A DNA stretch of 64,000 nucleotides. Source: Monarcha castaneiventris obscurior (taxonomy: Eukaryota; Chordata; Aves; Passeriformes; Monarchidae). Under the pieces are notes generated by a model that ran no database searches, was not told the DNA's origin, and worked only from the letters and a program-made list of their open reading frames with translations. The stretch covers positions 32,389,001-32,453,000 of the forward strand of contig JAMPIT010000566.1 in assembly GCA_026261815.1 (NCBI GenBank). Reading direction: 5' to 3'. Below, one piece after another: positions 39,164 to 51,400 of the stretch. The position numbers and the translations under genes were made by a program. Position 1 is the stretch's first letter. Each line of letters starts with the position of its first letter.

Positions 39164-42100
39164 ATACTGGGTGTGTGTCTCCTGGAATCTCCTCTTAGTC
39201 CTGCGCTGTCTCATAGTAAACTTTTTGTTGTGCACAGCATTTTCACATTTATATATCACCATGAGAAAAAAAGCAGTTTCTCCCCACAAAAACTTGCAGC
39301 ATCTTTACTAACTTTTCCTGTTACATGGGGGTTTACAAAAGCAATTACTACATTTAAAACAACGAAGTCATTCAGTGAAGAAAGAGTTTGCTACAGAAAG
39401 CATAATTCAGCTTTTTGATGTTCAGTATACAGGTGTTTATCCAAGCCATAGAGCATACTTGGTTGAAGGGTTCCTGAAACCCCATTGCTCCTGCGAATTC
39501 CTGTAGAACTGTTGTTTTCTAAACTACTGCATCCCTGTTCTGGAGTAGTGGCTCATTGGGAGATTTTTTTTTCTCTTTTTTAATTATATGTTTCCAATTA
39601 TGATCACTGGGCTTCAAGGACAAAGGATTTTTTTTATTATTATGCTTTTCATGCATCATTGGAGCACCTAAAGAGCTTCCAACAGATTCAGAAAATCAGG
39701 CTGCCTGTAGTGAATGAGTTCTTCAAAAACAGTGATATTATTAGCTCTTCTGTGTCATTGAACAGACAACCTAAATGCTAAAACCAGAAATTTCATTAAA
39801 GATTAAAGAAATATCATTTCACGTTTCACCTGCTCCATTAATATCAAATATGAATTCTATCTTTCATGACACAACTGAAGTGCAGTGTAAGATTTCAGAT
39901 ATACCATTATTTAATCTCTTTCAGAGAAAGAAAAAAAATGTTCAAAATCCTTGAAGAGCTGTGTCTGAGCATGACAATATGCTTTGTCTGACCATTTTAA
40001 GTCACTAAAGAATATCTTGGCCTTGTGATTTTTCAATAGCTCCTGTTCTTCATGCACCACTTGAAATATGTTAATGGAGACATAACTTTCAGGAAATGCC
40101 AAGCACTTATTCTCTGAGCGTAAGGCCTCCAAAGAGCTCTCTGTTGGAATACCCAAGAAGTGAGGCACTCAAAATCATTAAGTGCTTTTGGAAATCTCAG
40201 TCTTGAGTATTATGGTCAAACTACTTCTCCCTGGAGTTTTTCCTGGTCATTTACTTGCAGTTCCCTCTTTTACTTTCTTCTCCCAAAGAGTAGTGTCTGA
40301 GCAGATTCCTGGCCTTTTTCAGAGGCCAAAACCCCTGGGGACATGGTGAGGGTTTTTTTGTATTTCTACAGTAAGAGGATTGTAGAAGTTGCTTAACAGG
40401 AAAAACTGGGAAAGATATCAGACATTTTCTGAAGAGCAGCATCCTAGCAATAAGGCAAGTTCAGAAGGTAATTCCATCACGTTAACATTCCCTATGTACC
40501 TTATAGCAGATGATTAAAAAAGGACACCAAAATCTTTCCAGAAAACACACCCCGATTTGTTTCTGAATCATTTTCAGCAGAGGCTTTCAGAAGCAAGATT
40601 TGACTATATCGATATTCAAAAGAATAACTCTCCCATAAGTGGAGTGTAGATGTCAGTTTTGTCCCCTTCCTGGGGCTATGCATATATGTATTTGTCACAT
40701 CAGTTCCATTGTCCTCTAGCAGGAGCTTTGGGGTGCTCTACCACAATTCTCCATGTCACTATTTTTTGCACTTTCCCTGTGTTTTGGACCCCTGCTTTTT
40801 CCAGTGGCACATCCTGGTGTCAGCACAGGGCAGGCCCTGGGGCTTTGTACAGGAGACAGGATGAGCCTGCTCCCGGGGTAAAAAGAAACCTCCTGAAAGC
40901 ACCATCGTGCGTTTGAAATGACTGAGGTTTCTGCAGCACCCCTCTGCAAAACAGTACAGCCAGGGTTCCTCAGCCAGCCTTTCCCTGCAGATATCCTTGT
41001 CCTGGCTATGGTAGAACTGTACAGCTTTCCAGTCCATGTGCCTGTGCAAGATATTGAGTCTCTATTTTAAGGAAAGAACAGCACTAATAAATAAAATGGA
41101 AAAAAGGGTAAAAGCATATATTTTTATGAAGCTACAGCCCCAGGGCAGCTTTGCAGACACTGAGTCTCTGGAGTGCCAGGAGTGGCTTTTAATCTCCACT
41201 GTTCTTTGGGCAAGTGATTGCCAGCCTGTGGCTGTGTAAGACCTGACGGGTCTACTCCTGCTCCTCCTCACTGCCCTGGCCTGTGAGCACGTCAGATACC
41301 ACCAGCATCCCCCGCTTTTGCTCCAGCCTTCCCTGGGCCAGGGCAGAGCTGAGCTCAGGGGGGCTACCCCTTGTTTCGGTTTTGGCTTTCCTTCACAAGG
41401 TGGGTGCAGAGATGGCTTGGCCACAGGCAATCCACCCTTCCCCCTGCCCCCCGAGCCTTGCAGCCGCCAGGGGCAGGGGCCAGCTGTCCCTAAGTGCTCC
41501 CAGCTGCCTCGGCCACTTGGCTCGCAGTTGCCCGGGCAGTCCAGGCAGCACTGCCAAACCCGCAGTGACAGGTTCTTGGGCTCCTGCAAACGGTAATGCG
41601 ATGTTTACTGCTCACACTGAAGTGCCACATGGGCTGCAAGCTGTTTTCTCTTGGCTGAGAGCTCGCAGGGAGACAGCCCCAGCTGCCTGGTGAGCAGGGG
41701 CTTCTTCCCAGCTGCCGACCAAGCAGGGCAAGAGCATGTTTGCTTTTTGTTTGTAGAAAACTCCTGGGAGAGATGCATCAACTTTATCTCAGCTCCTCAC
41801 AGAAATACCTTTCCTTCAGGTACTACGTGAGGCAAAGATTTACAGAGGAAAAGACTCTCGAATACACAGCCTTGGAAAAAACCTAACCAGATCCCAGCTC
41901 CCTGATGTTGCAAGGAGCACAGGATCCCATGATCGATTTTCCCAGTTGATCCTGAAGAGATACAAGCATTCCTGCAGCAGTAAATGACCTCCACAACATT
42001 TGCTTCCAGTTGAATTCTCCTGGCTGACCTTCAAATCCTTTTACAAATATTCCTGATATTCTCACTGCCCTGCCAAAAAGATTGCTGGGATTGGCAAAGG

Positions 42101-45100
42101 TCTGGCAAGCTGAGCAGACAGAGGAGAGCAAGTGCAGCTGAGCTCCTCAGTGGTCCCAACTTACTTCTCAACCCACTAATTGCTCAGCAGTGCAAACAAG
42201 TGGAAAACAAACAGGTCCTATTGGAGGAGGGCTGTGAGCAAACCTAAATTATTTGGAAAAGAGAATCCCTTCAGGGCCCCCTGTTTTCCTGACAGAAAGC
42301 AAGCTGAAGAATTGTAATGGAATGAAAGCTTCCTACTGTGGTTTCTACACTGAAGCTGCCATCATTCAAAATACGAATTTGAGGTTATCCAGAAATTGTT
42401 TCACAATCCCTCAAATAATCTTTTAAATCCTCCTGCAAACCTAATATTATCCTTCAAGAATGTGTCAGCAAAAGATTTTTATTTTATCAGCACTGAAATC
42501 TTTTAGGACTAATAAATTTAACCTTCAGTGGTACTGTGGCAGTCATTAAAGAAAACTGAATTCATATTTTGGTAGTCTGAAAAGGTCACATTAAAAATTT
42601 TGATTTAAAACTTAACTTTAACCCCAACTTAAACTGCAATCCTTATTTAGGGACTCTTCTCATGTCAGGGCCTGGGACTCTGTCCTTCTGTACTTCAAAG
42701 GTTTGAGGATGGCAGAGATGCTTCCAGGGGTGTCTCCTTCCCTCCTGAGAAGACTCCCCTGTTCTTCTGTAGAAGTTAATATTGGTGTATAGAGGAAAAA
42801 TAATACAGCCTCTGAGGGTAATGGATAGGTAGTCAGGAAGATATAATTTGTGTATAAGGCTTTCATGCATAGACATTCATTTCAGGTCAATACCTAATTG
42901 ACCTCATTTTAATTCAAAAAGCATCACCCTCATCATATTTCAGTAAGATCCCATGTTGGAGAGAACCCAGAAACTCCTTCAAATTTGCTGGCCTTTGGAG
43001 AATGGCTAGAAGGACAAACAGGCACTCTGAAATGCTGTTGGACTTCTTTGGAGCCACTGTCAAAGGACACTTTTTCATCATTGATCAAGCAGACTGAATT
43101 CTTTCCTTTACCACTTGAATCCCTATATCCCTCTGTAGATCTGGCCAAATTCAACTTTCTTAATTACATTTTCCAAAGCAGAGTAGGCTTAAATCAATAA
43201 TTAAACAAAAATTAGTTAGCACTTTTCATTTACTTTGCATTTTTCAATGTAGACTTACGGAAAGCTGACATAATTTATGGACATCTCCTTCAAGCATGTA
43301 CAGTCTAAACTATAATTTAAATGAACTGGAAAAAAAAATTACTTCTATGACTTGAATCAATATGTCATGAATTGGCATGCTGCGTTAAGCAGAGCAAGTA
43401 AAATTGGATAGAGCAGTTATACATCCTAGAGTACAAGGTGACTGCTGTGTTCTCCGAACCTCAGCATTTGCACCTTCATGACTGCAGAGGAGTGGAACAG
43501 GTCTGGATAACTCAGTGGTCTGCCTTTATTTCATGAAAAGAAAAAACATTCTTACTTTACCCTGTGGTCTAAGTCTGGGTTGCTCTGAGGGACTTTTTAA
43601 AAAATCGAATACATTGTTTCTCTCCAGAGAAATATTGAGTTTTCATGGGTTAGGATGCTTTTCTCTTCACAAATGAATATTTTTCTTTTTCCTTCTCTTT
43701 TTCTTCACATTCAGAGCAAGTTGCTTCGTACTGATTGGCTCTAATGAGCTTGATAAAGCAATGGCATAGATTACTCAAATTTTTCACATCTTACTGAAAA
43801 CAAGCACTTAATGCCTGAAGAAACTAAATCTCAACTTTTCTAACTGATTATTAGTAGTCAATTTGTTTTGTTATAATCATAGTCAGGGACAGTTAAATGG
43901 TATATGGCCCTCTTAAATTGGGCTGCTTCTTACACCTGCTGTAAAATCCGAGGTACTCATTGTGCTGCACATAGGAGCTAGCTTTAATGTAGTGCACAGC
44001 TATGACAACAATGCACTGAAACCTATGCTCTGGTAACTTCAAGCTGTCTGAGTCATCTGAGAGCCTGGCTGCCTGGAGAACAGCACAGAGAGGTTATTGC
44101 TGCTGTATCTGCACTGCTGTTGTTATTGTGGCTGAGCTTGTATCGGTATTGAATTGCTTGAACTTGCCACTGTTACTGAATTAGGGAGGTTAAGCCTGCT
44201 TGGATATGCCAGCACATAGAGCAATCACAGCTGTGGCTGCAATTTAGATGTAAACTTTGTAGGTTCAGGGGTAGTAATCTATGATGCTTTTTCCTCTGAA
44301 TGATTGGCACAATGATGCTTTCTTGGTCTGGTGGTGGCTGCCCTTCTAGACTCATCACTCTGGGCCAATCCGGCCCCCAGGCTCTGTACACCAAGGGATT
44401 TCCATTCTTCATTTCTCTCCTTTTACCAGGCAGCAACCAAATTTCACAAAAGCCCAGTGTTAAATGGTGACTGTGAAGTCCACCTGCCACAGAAGGTGCC
44501 TGCATGTGTAAAGACAGGAGGGAGAAATCATAATGAGCGTTCACTGAACAGAAATCTGCAGGTAGGAGCCGATTCTTGTGAAGAGGCTGTTGGGCTCAGT
44601 GCACCCCTGTCCTGCTGTACTAGAGTAATGTTATTTGAGAGAACAGAACCAGAGGGTGAGAAAAGAGGTGGCTGGAGGTATCTGAAAGCTGTCAGGGGTG
44701 TGAACTGGGGGGTGTGAACAAATTCTCAGTAGCATGTACACCCTATGAGCTAGGATAGCAGCCACAGGGAAGACTTCAGCTCACATCTTGGAGCAACCTC
44801 CAAGTCCTGCTCTTGTATTTAGATTTCAGTTTAGAAGGTGATTTTTAAAATATATTTAAAAGAAAGCAATTGGAGACTGTTGTATAACATGCATTTTGGA
44901 TTGCAGAGATAACCTAAATGCTGGTATTTTCTAACTTCAGAGTGATTGAATTATCACTCTTAAAACACTCTCTTAATATAGTTAGTGAACGTAATTCGAT
45001 CACAGAGTCTGGCTTAAAACATCACCACAACTGCATCACAAGTGGAGATGCTCAGCTCAATAGCTCCTCATTTCATATCTCTCTATGCATCAGCCCAGCG

Positions 45101-47707
45101 TGCTTTAATTCAGATTCCCCCCATAATACCCATTGTTGATCCAATCACTTTTCTGAGAGGCAGCTCTGACATTCTGACAGCAAAAGTAGCAATGTTAATA
45201 TCTTATCATTGTCAACAACAGGGAAATGTCACAAGAAAGAGATGAAGGGTGCAAGACAAAATGCAATCGGGGGAAGAGGAGAGGTAGAAACAAGATTCCT
45301 TTTGCTCCCACTCATTGTGTGCTGTACTTGGCAGGTGGGACAAGGGAAAAAAAATAAGACAACCTGGAGTCAAAACATCTAGAAGACAGGAGTGGAATGA
45401 GAACTGCAAGTGAGAGCTACCGTCTCCCACCAAGACACATTTGAGCTTGACATCCATGAAGCAATCAAGGCTAAGGTGGGCCAGTCCCCATGGCTGATTT
45501 GCTCTGTCACTGCATCTGCTAAAACGGAGGTGAATATTTTTCTCACTAGCAGCTGGATGCACTACGTATAGGACATAGAATTACCAGGGGGCTGAGCAGT
45601 TACTCACCCAAGTACCAGCAGACTCCCGTTCACTTCCATGCCCATAGAGTACCAGTTCCTTTTAGAGGATGCTCCAATGAGGTGTTACATCTTCTCACAC
45701 ACCTCTGCAGCCTGTATATGAGCAAGTAGATAAGTGATCTTGCAGGACCTGAGTCACACTAGAAGAAACTTCCCCAGCTCATCTACTGGATCTTTTTTAT
45801 GCATTAGCTTGGTGTCCTAAGAAAACCGTGCTTAAGAATCACAGCTTTTGAGCTCCCTGGCTAGCTGCAACCAAATGTGGTGGTAAGGTCCATGTTTAAA
45901 ATACTGTAAAAGATATGTGAAAATTAAGATCTCATGGGAAAAAAAATTAATCCCTTCATCTCCCTGATGAAGAGTTAGGCAGATTTCAGGTATAATGCAC
46001 ACTTGTAACAATTGCTAGCTGAGCAACTGGCATGTATCTTGCCCACAGAGTGAGTTGTCACAAGGGACAGACAAGGAAACTGAACTTACTCCAAATCAGG
46101 GAAAGTTTACAAGTAAAAGGCTTTGTTTCTCCTCACCAGTAGAATAACTGATTTTTCCTTTCACAGACTACTGAGGAGTCCTATCAATGGTACCACTTGA
46201 AGACAAAATAATGGAAAAAGGGTCCATCTCAATGCCTGTTCAGCAAAGAGGCTATCACACTAAGTAAGGTTGTATTGTTCTCCCTAAGCCCTTGACCACC
46301 CCCGATGCCAGGTGAAGAGGTAGTTAGTTCTGACAGCATCTTGGATTTAAGGCTGACAGAAAATTAAAGGGTTCTGGAGAGGGCTGTCAATAGCTCACTG
46401 GTGCAGGCAGCAGCCCTACTGCATGGACCAGAAGGACATTTGATATCCCAGATCAGCTTTTCTCTGGTACCAGCAAGAGAGCTGCTTTTACACAGGCTTA
46501 AAACCAATGCCTTAGGCATTCACAAATCTTCCTCTTCCCAGATGAAATACACAAAGATGGAGAAAACATAAAGAAGTAAAGTGAAGAAGAGTAACATGAA
46601 GGAGACTGACGTTACATGGAGATGTTGCATTACCTTCAGACCATGCATTATTTGCCCAAGGTGTTTATAGTTAATGTTTTATTTCAGAGAAAGGGAAACA
46701 ATTTCAGGAATGAGAATACTCAGCTGGTGCCTGTAAACAGCCTTAAGTCTACCCTGCAGTGACACCTTGAGGGGAAAACATTAAAAATAAATAACCAGAA
46801 TGTGCATTTCAAATCAATGCTAAAGAAACAGGAAGGACAAGACTACCTGGATAGACAGCTGCCTGGTCTCCTGGAGCAGCTCATGACAGTCTGGGGCTTT
46901 ATGGCACCATTCCTGATGAACAGCTTTCTGTTCAGCTGTACCACCTCTCAACTTCTTCTGTACACATCCCATATTTCTACAGTCTCACTTGCCTTGCCCT
47001 TTTTTCCTCTTCTCCAGAGGACACACAAGTATCTCATGGTTTTCAGAAAGTGTTTTGGATCAACATTTGATTTTGACATTATTTCTGCAACTAAAAATGA
47101 TCTTACAAAAAAAAGTGTTTTTTTCAGAAGAGGCAATCTCTTATTCATTGTGTCATGTAATAAATTGCTTAGCCTCCTGGAGAGCAATGGAAGGCCCCAG
47201 GGTGACCTGGAGGTGTCTTCCCTGTGGGAGCCTGGTCTGGCCTGGCTGATTTGGCTGTGGGGTCAGCCTGGTGGTTGCACCCATTTGCTCTGGCCCCTCT
47301 CCTACTCACCAGCCTTTTCTTTTTGTTGTACACTCAAGACGGGTCATAAATACAAGCCCCTACAGAAGCTTTCTGTAGACATGACCCAAGAATGGCATCA
47401 GAAATGTGGTCCTGGAAATGGCCCCCACTTAGGGCTGTGTGGCCTCACCTCTGCTGAGTGCAGAGGCAAATGTTTTGGGAAATGTCCCGTTTTAGCAAAC
47501 TGAAGTGACCAGCCATCTTGGGTGTCTGAAGGATTGTTGCTTATGAGGAGGAGCAGCTGGAAATGATCACTGCTCCTTCCAAAGGGCATTCATCTTGAGA
47601 TGAACGCTAGTATAAGACTTCCATGTGTGTGAGGTGCACCTCTGTGCTGTGTGGTCAAATAGCAGGTCAGCACTCGAAATGCTTTCTAACACCTCCAGCA
47701 GGGCTTT
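39164..47707. other. Intergenic region between LTR and CR1 fragment
   Basis: No recognisable gene. 41200-41720 is GC-richer and therefore carries long overlapping ORFs in several frames (for example 41062-41589 on - and 41283-41693 on +), a pattern expected from low stop-codon density rather than coding. The longest non-repeat ORF of the window, 233 codons at 46802-47503 on +, lies here and has no recognisable domain. I see no poly(A) or promoter arrangement that would make a gene of either. Confidence 0.65.
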
Positions 47708-48415
47708 GGTTCAGTGAAGTTCAGCAAGGGCAACTGCAGGGTTCTGCACCTGAGGAGGAATAAACCCAGGCAGCAGCACAGGCTGGGGGCCAACCTGCTG
47801 GAAAGCAGCTCTGCAGAGAAGGACCTGGCAGTCTTGGTGAACAATAAGCTGTTCATGAGCCAGCAGAGTGTCCTTGTGGCCAAGAAAGGAGATGGAATCC
47901 TGGGGTGCATCAGGAAGAACATTGCCAACAGGTCATAGGAGCTGACCCTGCCCCTCTACTGAGCCCTTGTGAGAATCACCTGGAGTGCTGTGTCCAGCTC
48001 TGGGCTCCTCAGTACAGACACAGAGCTCCTGGAGGGGGTTCAGGGAAGGGCAACAAATATAATTCAAGGACTGGAGCATTTCTCTTTCAAGGATAGGCTG
48101 AGGCAGCTGAACCTGTTCAGACTCTACAAGAGATGACTGAGAGGGGACTTTGGTGGTGTTGAGCAATGGGACAAGAGGCAATGGGCAGAAACTGATGCAC
48201 AAGAAATTCCACCTGAACATGAGCAAGAACTTTTTAACATGCAGGTGACAAAGCACTGGAACATGTTGCCTGGAGCGGGTGTGGAGTCTCCCTCACTGCA
48301 GACATTCAAGAACCTTCTGGCTGCAATACTCTGCCATGTGCACTGGGATGACCCTGCCTGAGCAGGGAGAAGCCACTGTAGTCCTTTCCAACCTGACCCA
48401 TTCTGTGACTCTGTT
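47708..48415 (+). mobile_element. CR1 LINE, 5'-truncated and degenerate 3' end
   Basis: A fragment of a chicken repeat 1 type non-LTR retrotransposon. From 47714 the + frame encodes the well-known C-terminal part of the CR1 reverse transcriptase ORF, including LGANLLESSSAEKDLAVLV and GILGCIRKNIANRS. The frame is broken by TAG at 47936-47938 and by later stops. Similarity continues in another frame (CCVQLWAPQY, about 47980-48010), showing at least one indel. The 3' end has the CR1 tail, including the CCTGAGCAGGG-like motif and about two degenerate copies of the terminal octamer (attctgtg at 48400-48407, then actctgtt). It lacks the rest of ORF2 and ORF1, so it is dead. The left boundary is approximate. 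No target duplication was seen, as is usual for CR1. Confidence 0.92.
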
Positions 48416-51400
48416 TCAGAGACCAGGTGACATGGCAGGGTTTGTGTAACTTGCAGGCTTCATGTTTTGTGAGTAAACACAGTCGGTTTGGGTTCAGCTT
48501 GGGGGAAGGGGGAGAGGGAGTGCTTTTGCAATGCTGTTGCCATGTACAAAGCAAGAGATAAGACTGTGTGCTTTTGCTAGGGAGATAAAGGGCACGGGCA
48601 CAAAAAGTTTGTATGTTGGTTGTTACGTGCTCTGGCATACTAATATGAATTAATTTTAATTTCTAATCAGTATGTTTAATTTGTAAAGCCTTAGAAAATG
48701 CAACTGATGTCATTTGGGAAGGACACATACTAAGAAAATGAGTGGTTTTGAGTACAAAATTCATTTTAACCCTGCCTATGGAGCTGCTCCTAACCTTCAT
48801 AATTAAACTATCTCAAATGTCAAAAAGAAAAAAATTAAAATACAATTAAATTGAAGGTTTGTGAGTTCAGTCAAATAACATAGTCAGTACACTGTTTACT
48901 GCTGCACATATGAAATTCTACAAATTAAATTATATTCAAGACAGATGGTGTCACCACAGCAGTCATATGTGTCCTGCATGGGCTGGCACTGGGGAAACGG
49001 GAAATATTTTTTCTAGTCATTGCAAGATTAGTCTCAATTACCTTGAAATGAAGCTACCAGCAGTATCATCAACAACAAAAATGTCAACCTCTTCTTGGTT
49101 TGCACTTACAAACCACAGCAAGTGGCTCTGTAAGGAGTTAATCAATAATCATAGACCATTATGGGATTCAGCAGGTCAACGTGTTGCTGACAGCCCTCTC
49201 TAGGAAATCCCACAGGTGTGGAACAAGAACATCAGGCACTGTTCCTGCCTTTTGCACACCAGTACCCTTCACTGGTCAGCAAATCGGGCCCCAGAGAAAA
49301 TGAAAGTAGGGTATTTGATCTCACCCCAAAATACCCATCCCTTGGCACCAGTGATGCACAAGTTCTATCATAGGCATCTCGTGTAGAGCCAGGTTTATTA
49401 GGTGTGAACATGACTATGTTGTTTCTAAGAGTGCCTTGAAAAACAGATACACCATTCCAGCTTGGTGAGAAGCCTGGACCAAACCTATCAAACCCGAGCT
49501 CTTCACATCCAAAGCCAGCCAGGGGCAGCTGCCACATGGTCCCTACAGCTGGGCAAAGCACCAAAAGCACAACTCACCCATATCCAGCCTGCCTGGGAGG
49601 CAGCAGGTTTATTAAACCTGGGCAGGCATGTATACTTGGATGGAAATTAGTGGTACAAAACTTGGTGTAGGATATGATGGAGGAGGAGGTGATATTTCTT
49701 TACAAACATCTGCGAGAAAGTTGATGTTACCTGTTCACAGCCATTCCCCTGTACACTTTATCCACCCATTCTCTCATTGCACATATGCACAAGCAACAAG
49801 ATGTCTGACCTGGACCACTTGTGTATGACGCCAAGGACAAAGAACACAATCTGCCAAGTCTTCCATTTGTCCCTGGAGTTCTTCTTGAGGGCCAAACAAT
49901 CTCATTTTGGACACATCTCATATCTGTTAGGAACTATCATCTCTTATGGGGCAGTATGAGCATTGTTAATTTCAGATCTTTAATCCTTAAGCTAGGTTGC
50001 AGCTCGTTGCATCTTTTTTCTTTTTTTGGAAAATTTTCCTCGTGGTCTAATGGGAAAAAGCACATATGCAATGTTGTTAGGGATCTGTTGCCATGTAGAT
50101 GCCACTCTCCTGTTGTTAGGATGCAGGGTCTGCTGGGGAGTCAGCTGGGCTGGGGCCTTTCATAGTGCAGGTCTTCTGGGACTGGTATAACCACCCTCAT
50201 CTCCATTTTACTGCAGGAAAGGGTGTTTTTGGAGGAGAGTATCTATGCATTTAACCCTTTGTTCTGCCAGTCCTTCTGGTCCCCGATCCTACTCTGTTCC
50301 TGCCAACCTTCACGTTCCTATTACAAATCTCCCCATCCTTTGGGCTCTCCCGGGCTCCAGGCAGATTCCCTACCTGAGATGAAGCACAATGTAAGCACAG
50401 AGGTGACTGGTGCTGTATGGCTGGCTCCCATTTTTCCTAAATGATCCAGGAAACACTGTCTTCTGGCAATGTCAGCAAGTGATCCACCCTGGCCAGTGCA
50501 AGCTCTTTGACAACTGATGTGGAGAAGCACTTTGTATTGAAAGAAATCTGAAGGTGCTCACAGGTATTTGGAGCTGTGCTGAGCCTTAGTAATGGGGGTC
50601 TCTGCAGAGCAGCCTCCTTGTTCCCTCTGAATGGTGCAGCCCCCAAGGCTGAGCAGATACAGCTGGGCTGTTTACAAGCAGCTCCCTCACTGCTGGAAGC
50701 AGCAGGCCCTGGGAACCTCACATCTACACGTGATCCTGCAAACCCATGTGGCCAAATGCACATGACCATGCTGGGCCCTTTCTGTTCATTCGTGTGGCTT
50801 GCCTGGGGTCAGCTCCCAGTGACTCACTTGGGCCAAGTGCCAGTGCAACCCTTCACCTTGAAAAAAAGGGGTTGAATGATAGCCAGAATATGCTTTGGTT
50901 TAGTTTGGTTTGAAGAAAGGAAAGATACGTTTGTTTATCACCCTATACTTCTATCCAGTTTGCTTTTATGCACTGCACAGTCCCCTATAAGCACCATAAA
51001 GCTTTACCATCTGTGGTGCCTTCAGCACTGCAGCACAGCCTTACAAACTGAAAATTGTCACTGCACAACTCAGGTCTGTATCACTGGACAAACGGAGATC
51101 CAGCCTTCAGAAACTATCATTTACAGTTTTCTTTTGATTTAATACTACTGGGTAGGCCTTTTAAAAAAGGGTGAAAATAGCTTTGAATTGAACAAATTGC
51201 AACAAATAGCGGCTAGTTGTATGTATGCCAGCCTGTGCCACAGGGAAGGTAGATATTACAAATGCTCTGGGACTCTGCTTCATCCTTTTATAGTAGCTTT
51301 TTCTCCACCACTGCATCCTCTCCAGTAATGGTGTTAAATAATGCATATGTAATTTTGTTGTTTTATGCTGTGTTTTGCTTTTAACACTGGACTGAGCCTG

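Noticed and set aside
41062..41693. Overlapping ORFs of 175 (-) and 136 (+) codons
   Set aside because: Both strands and several frames are open at once in a GC-rich patch; no domain, splice arrangement or homology recognised.
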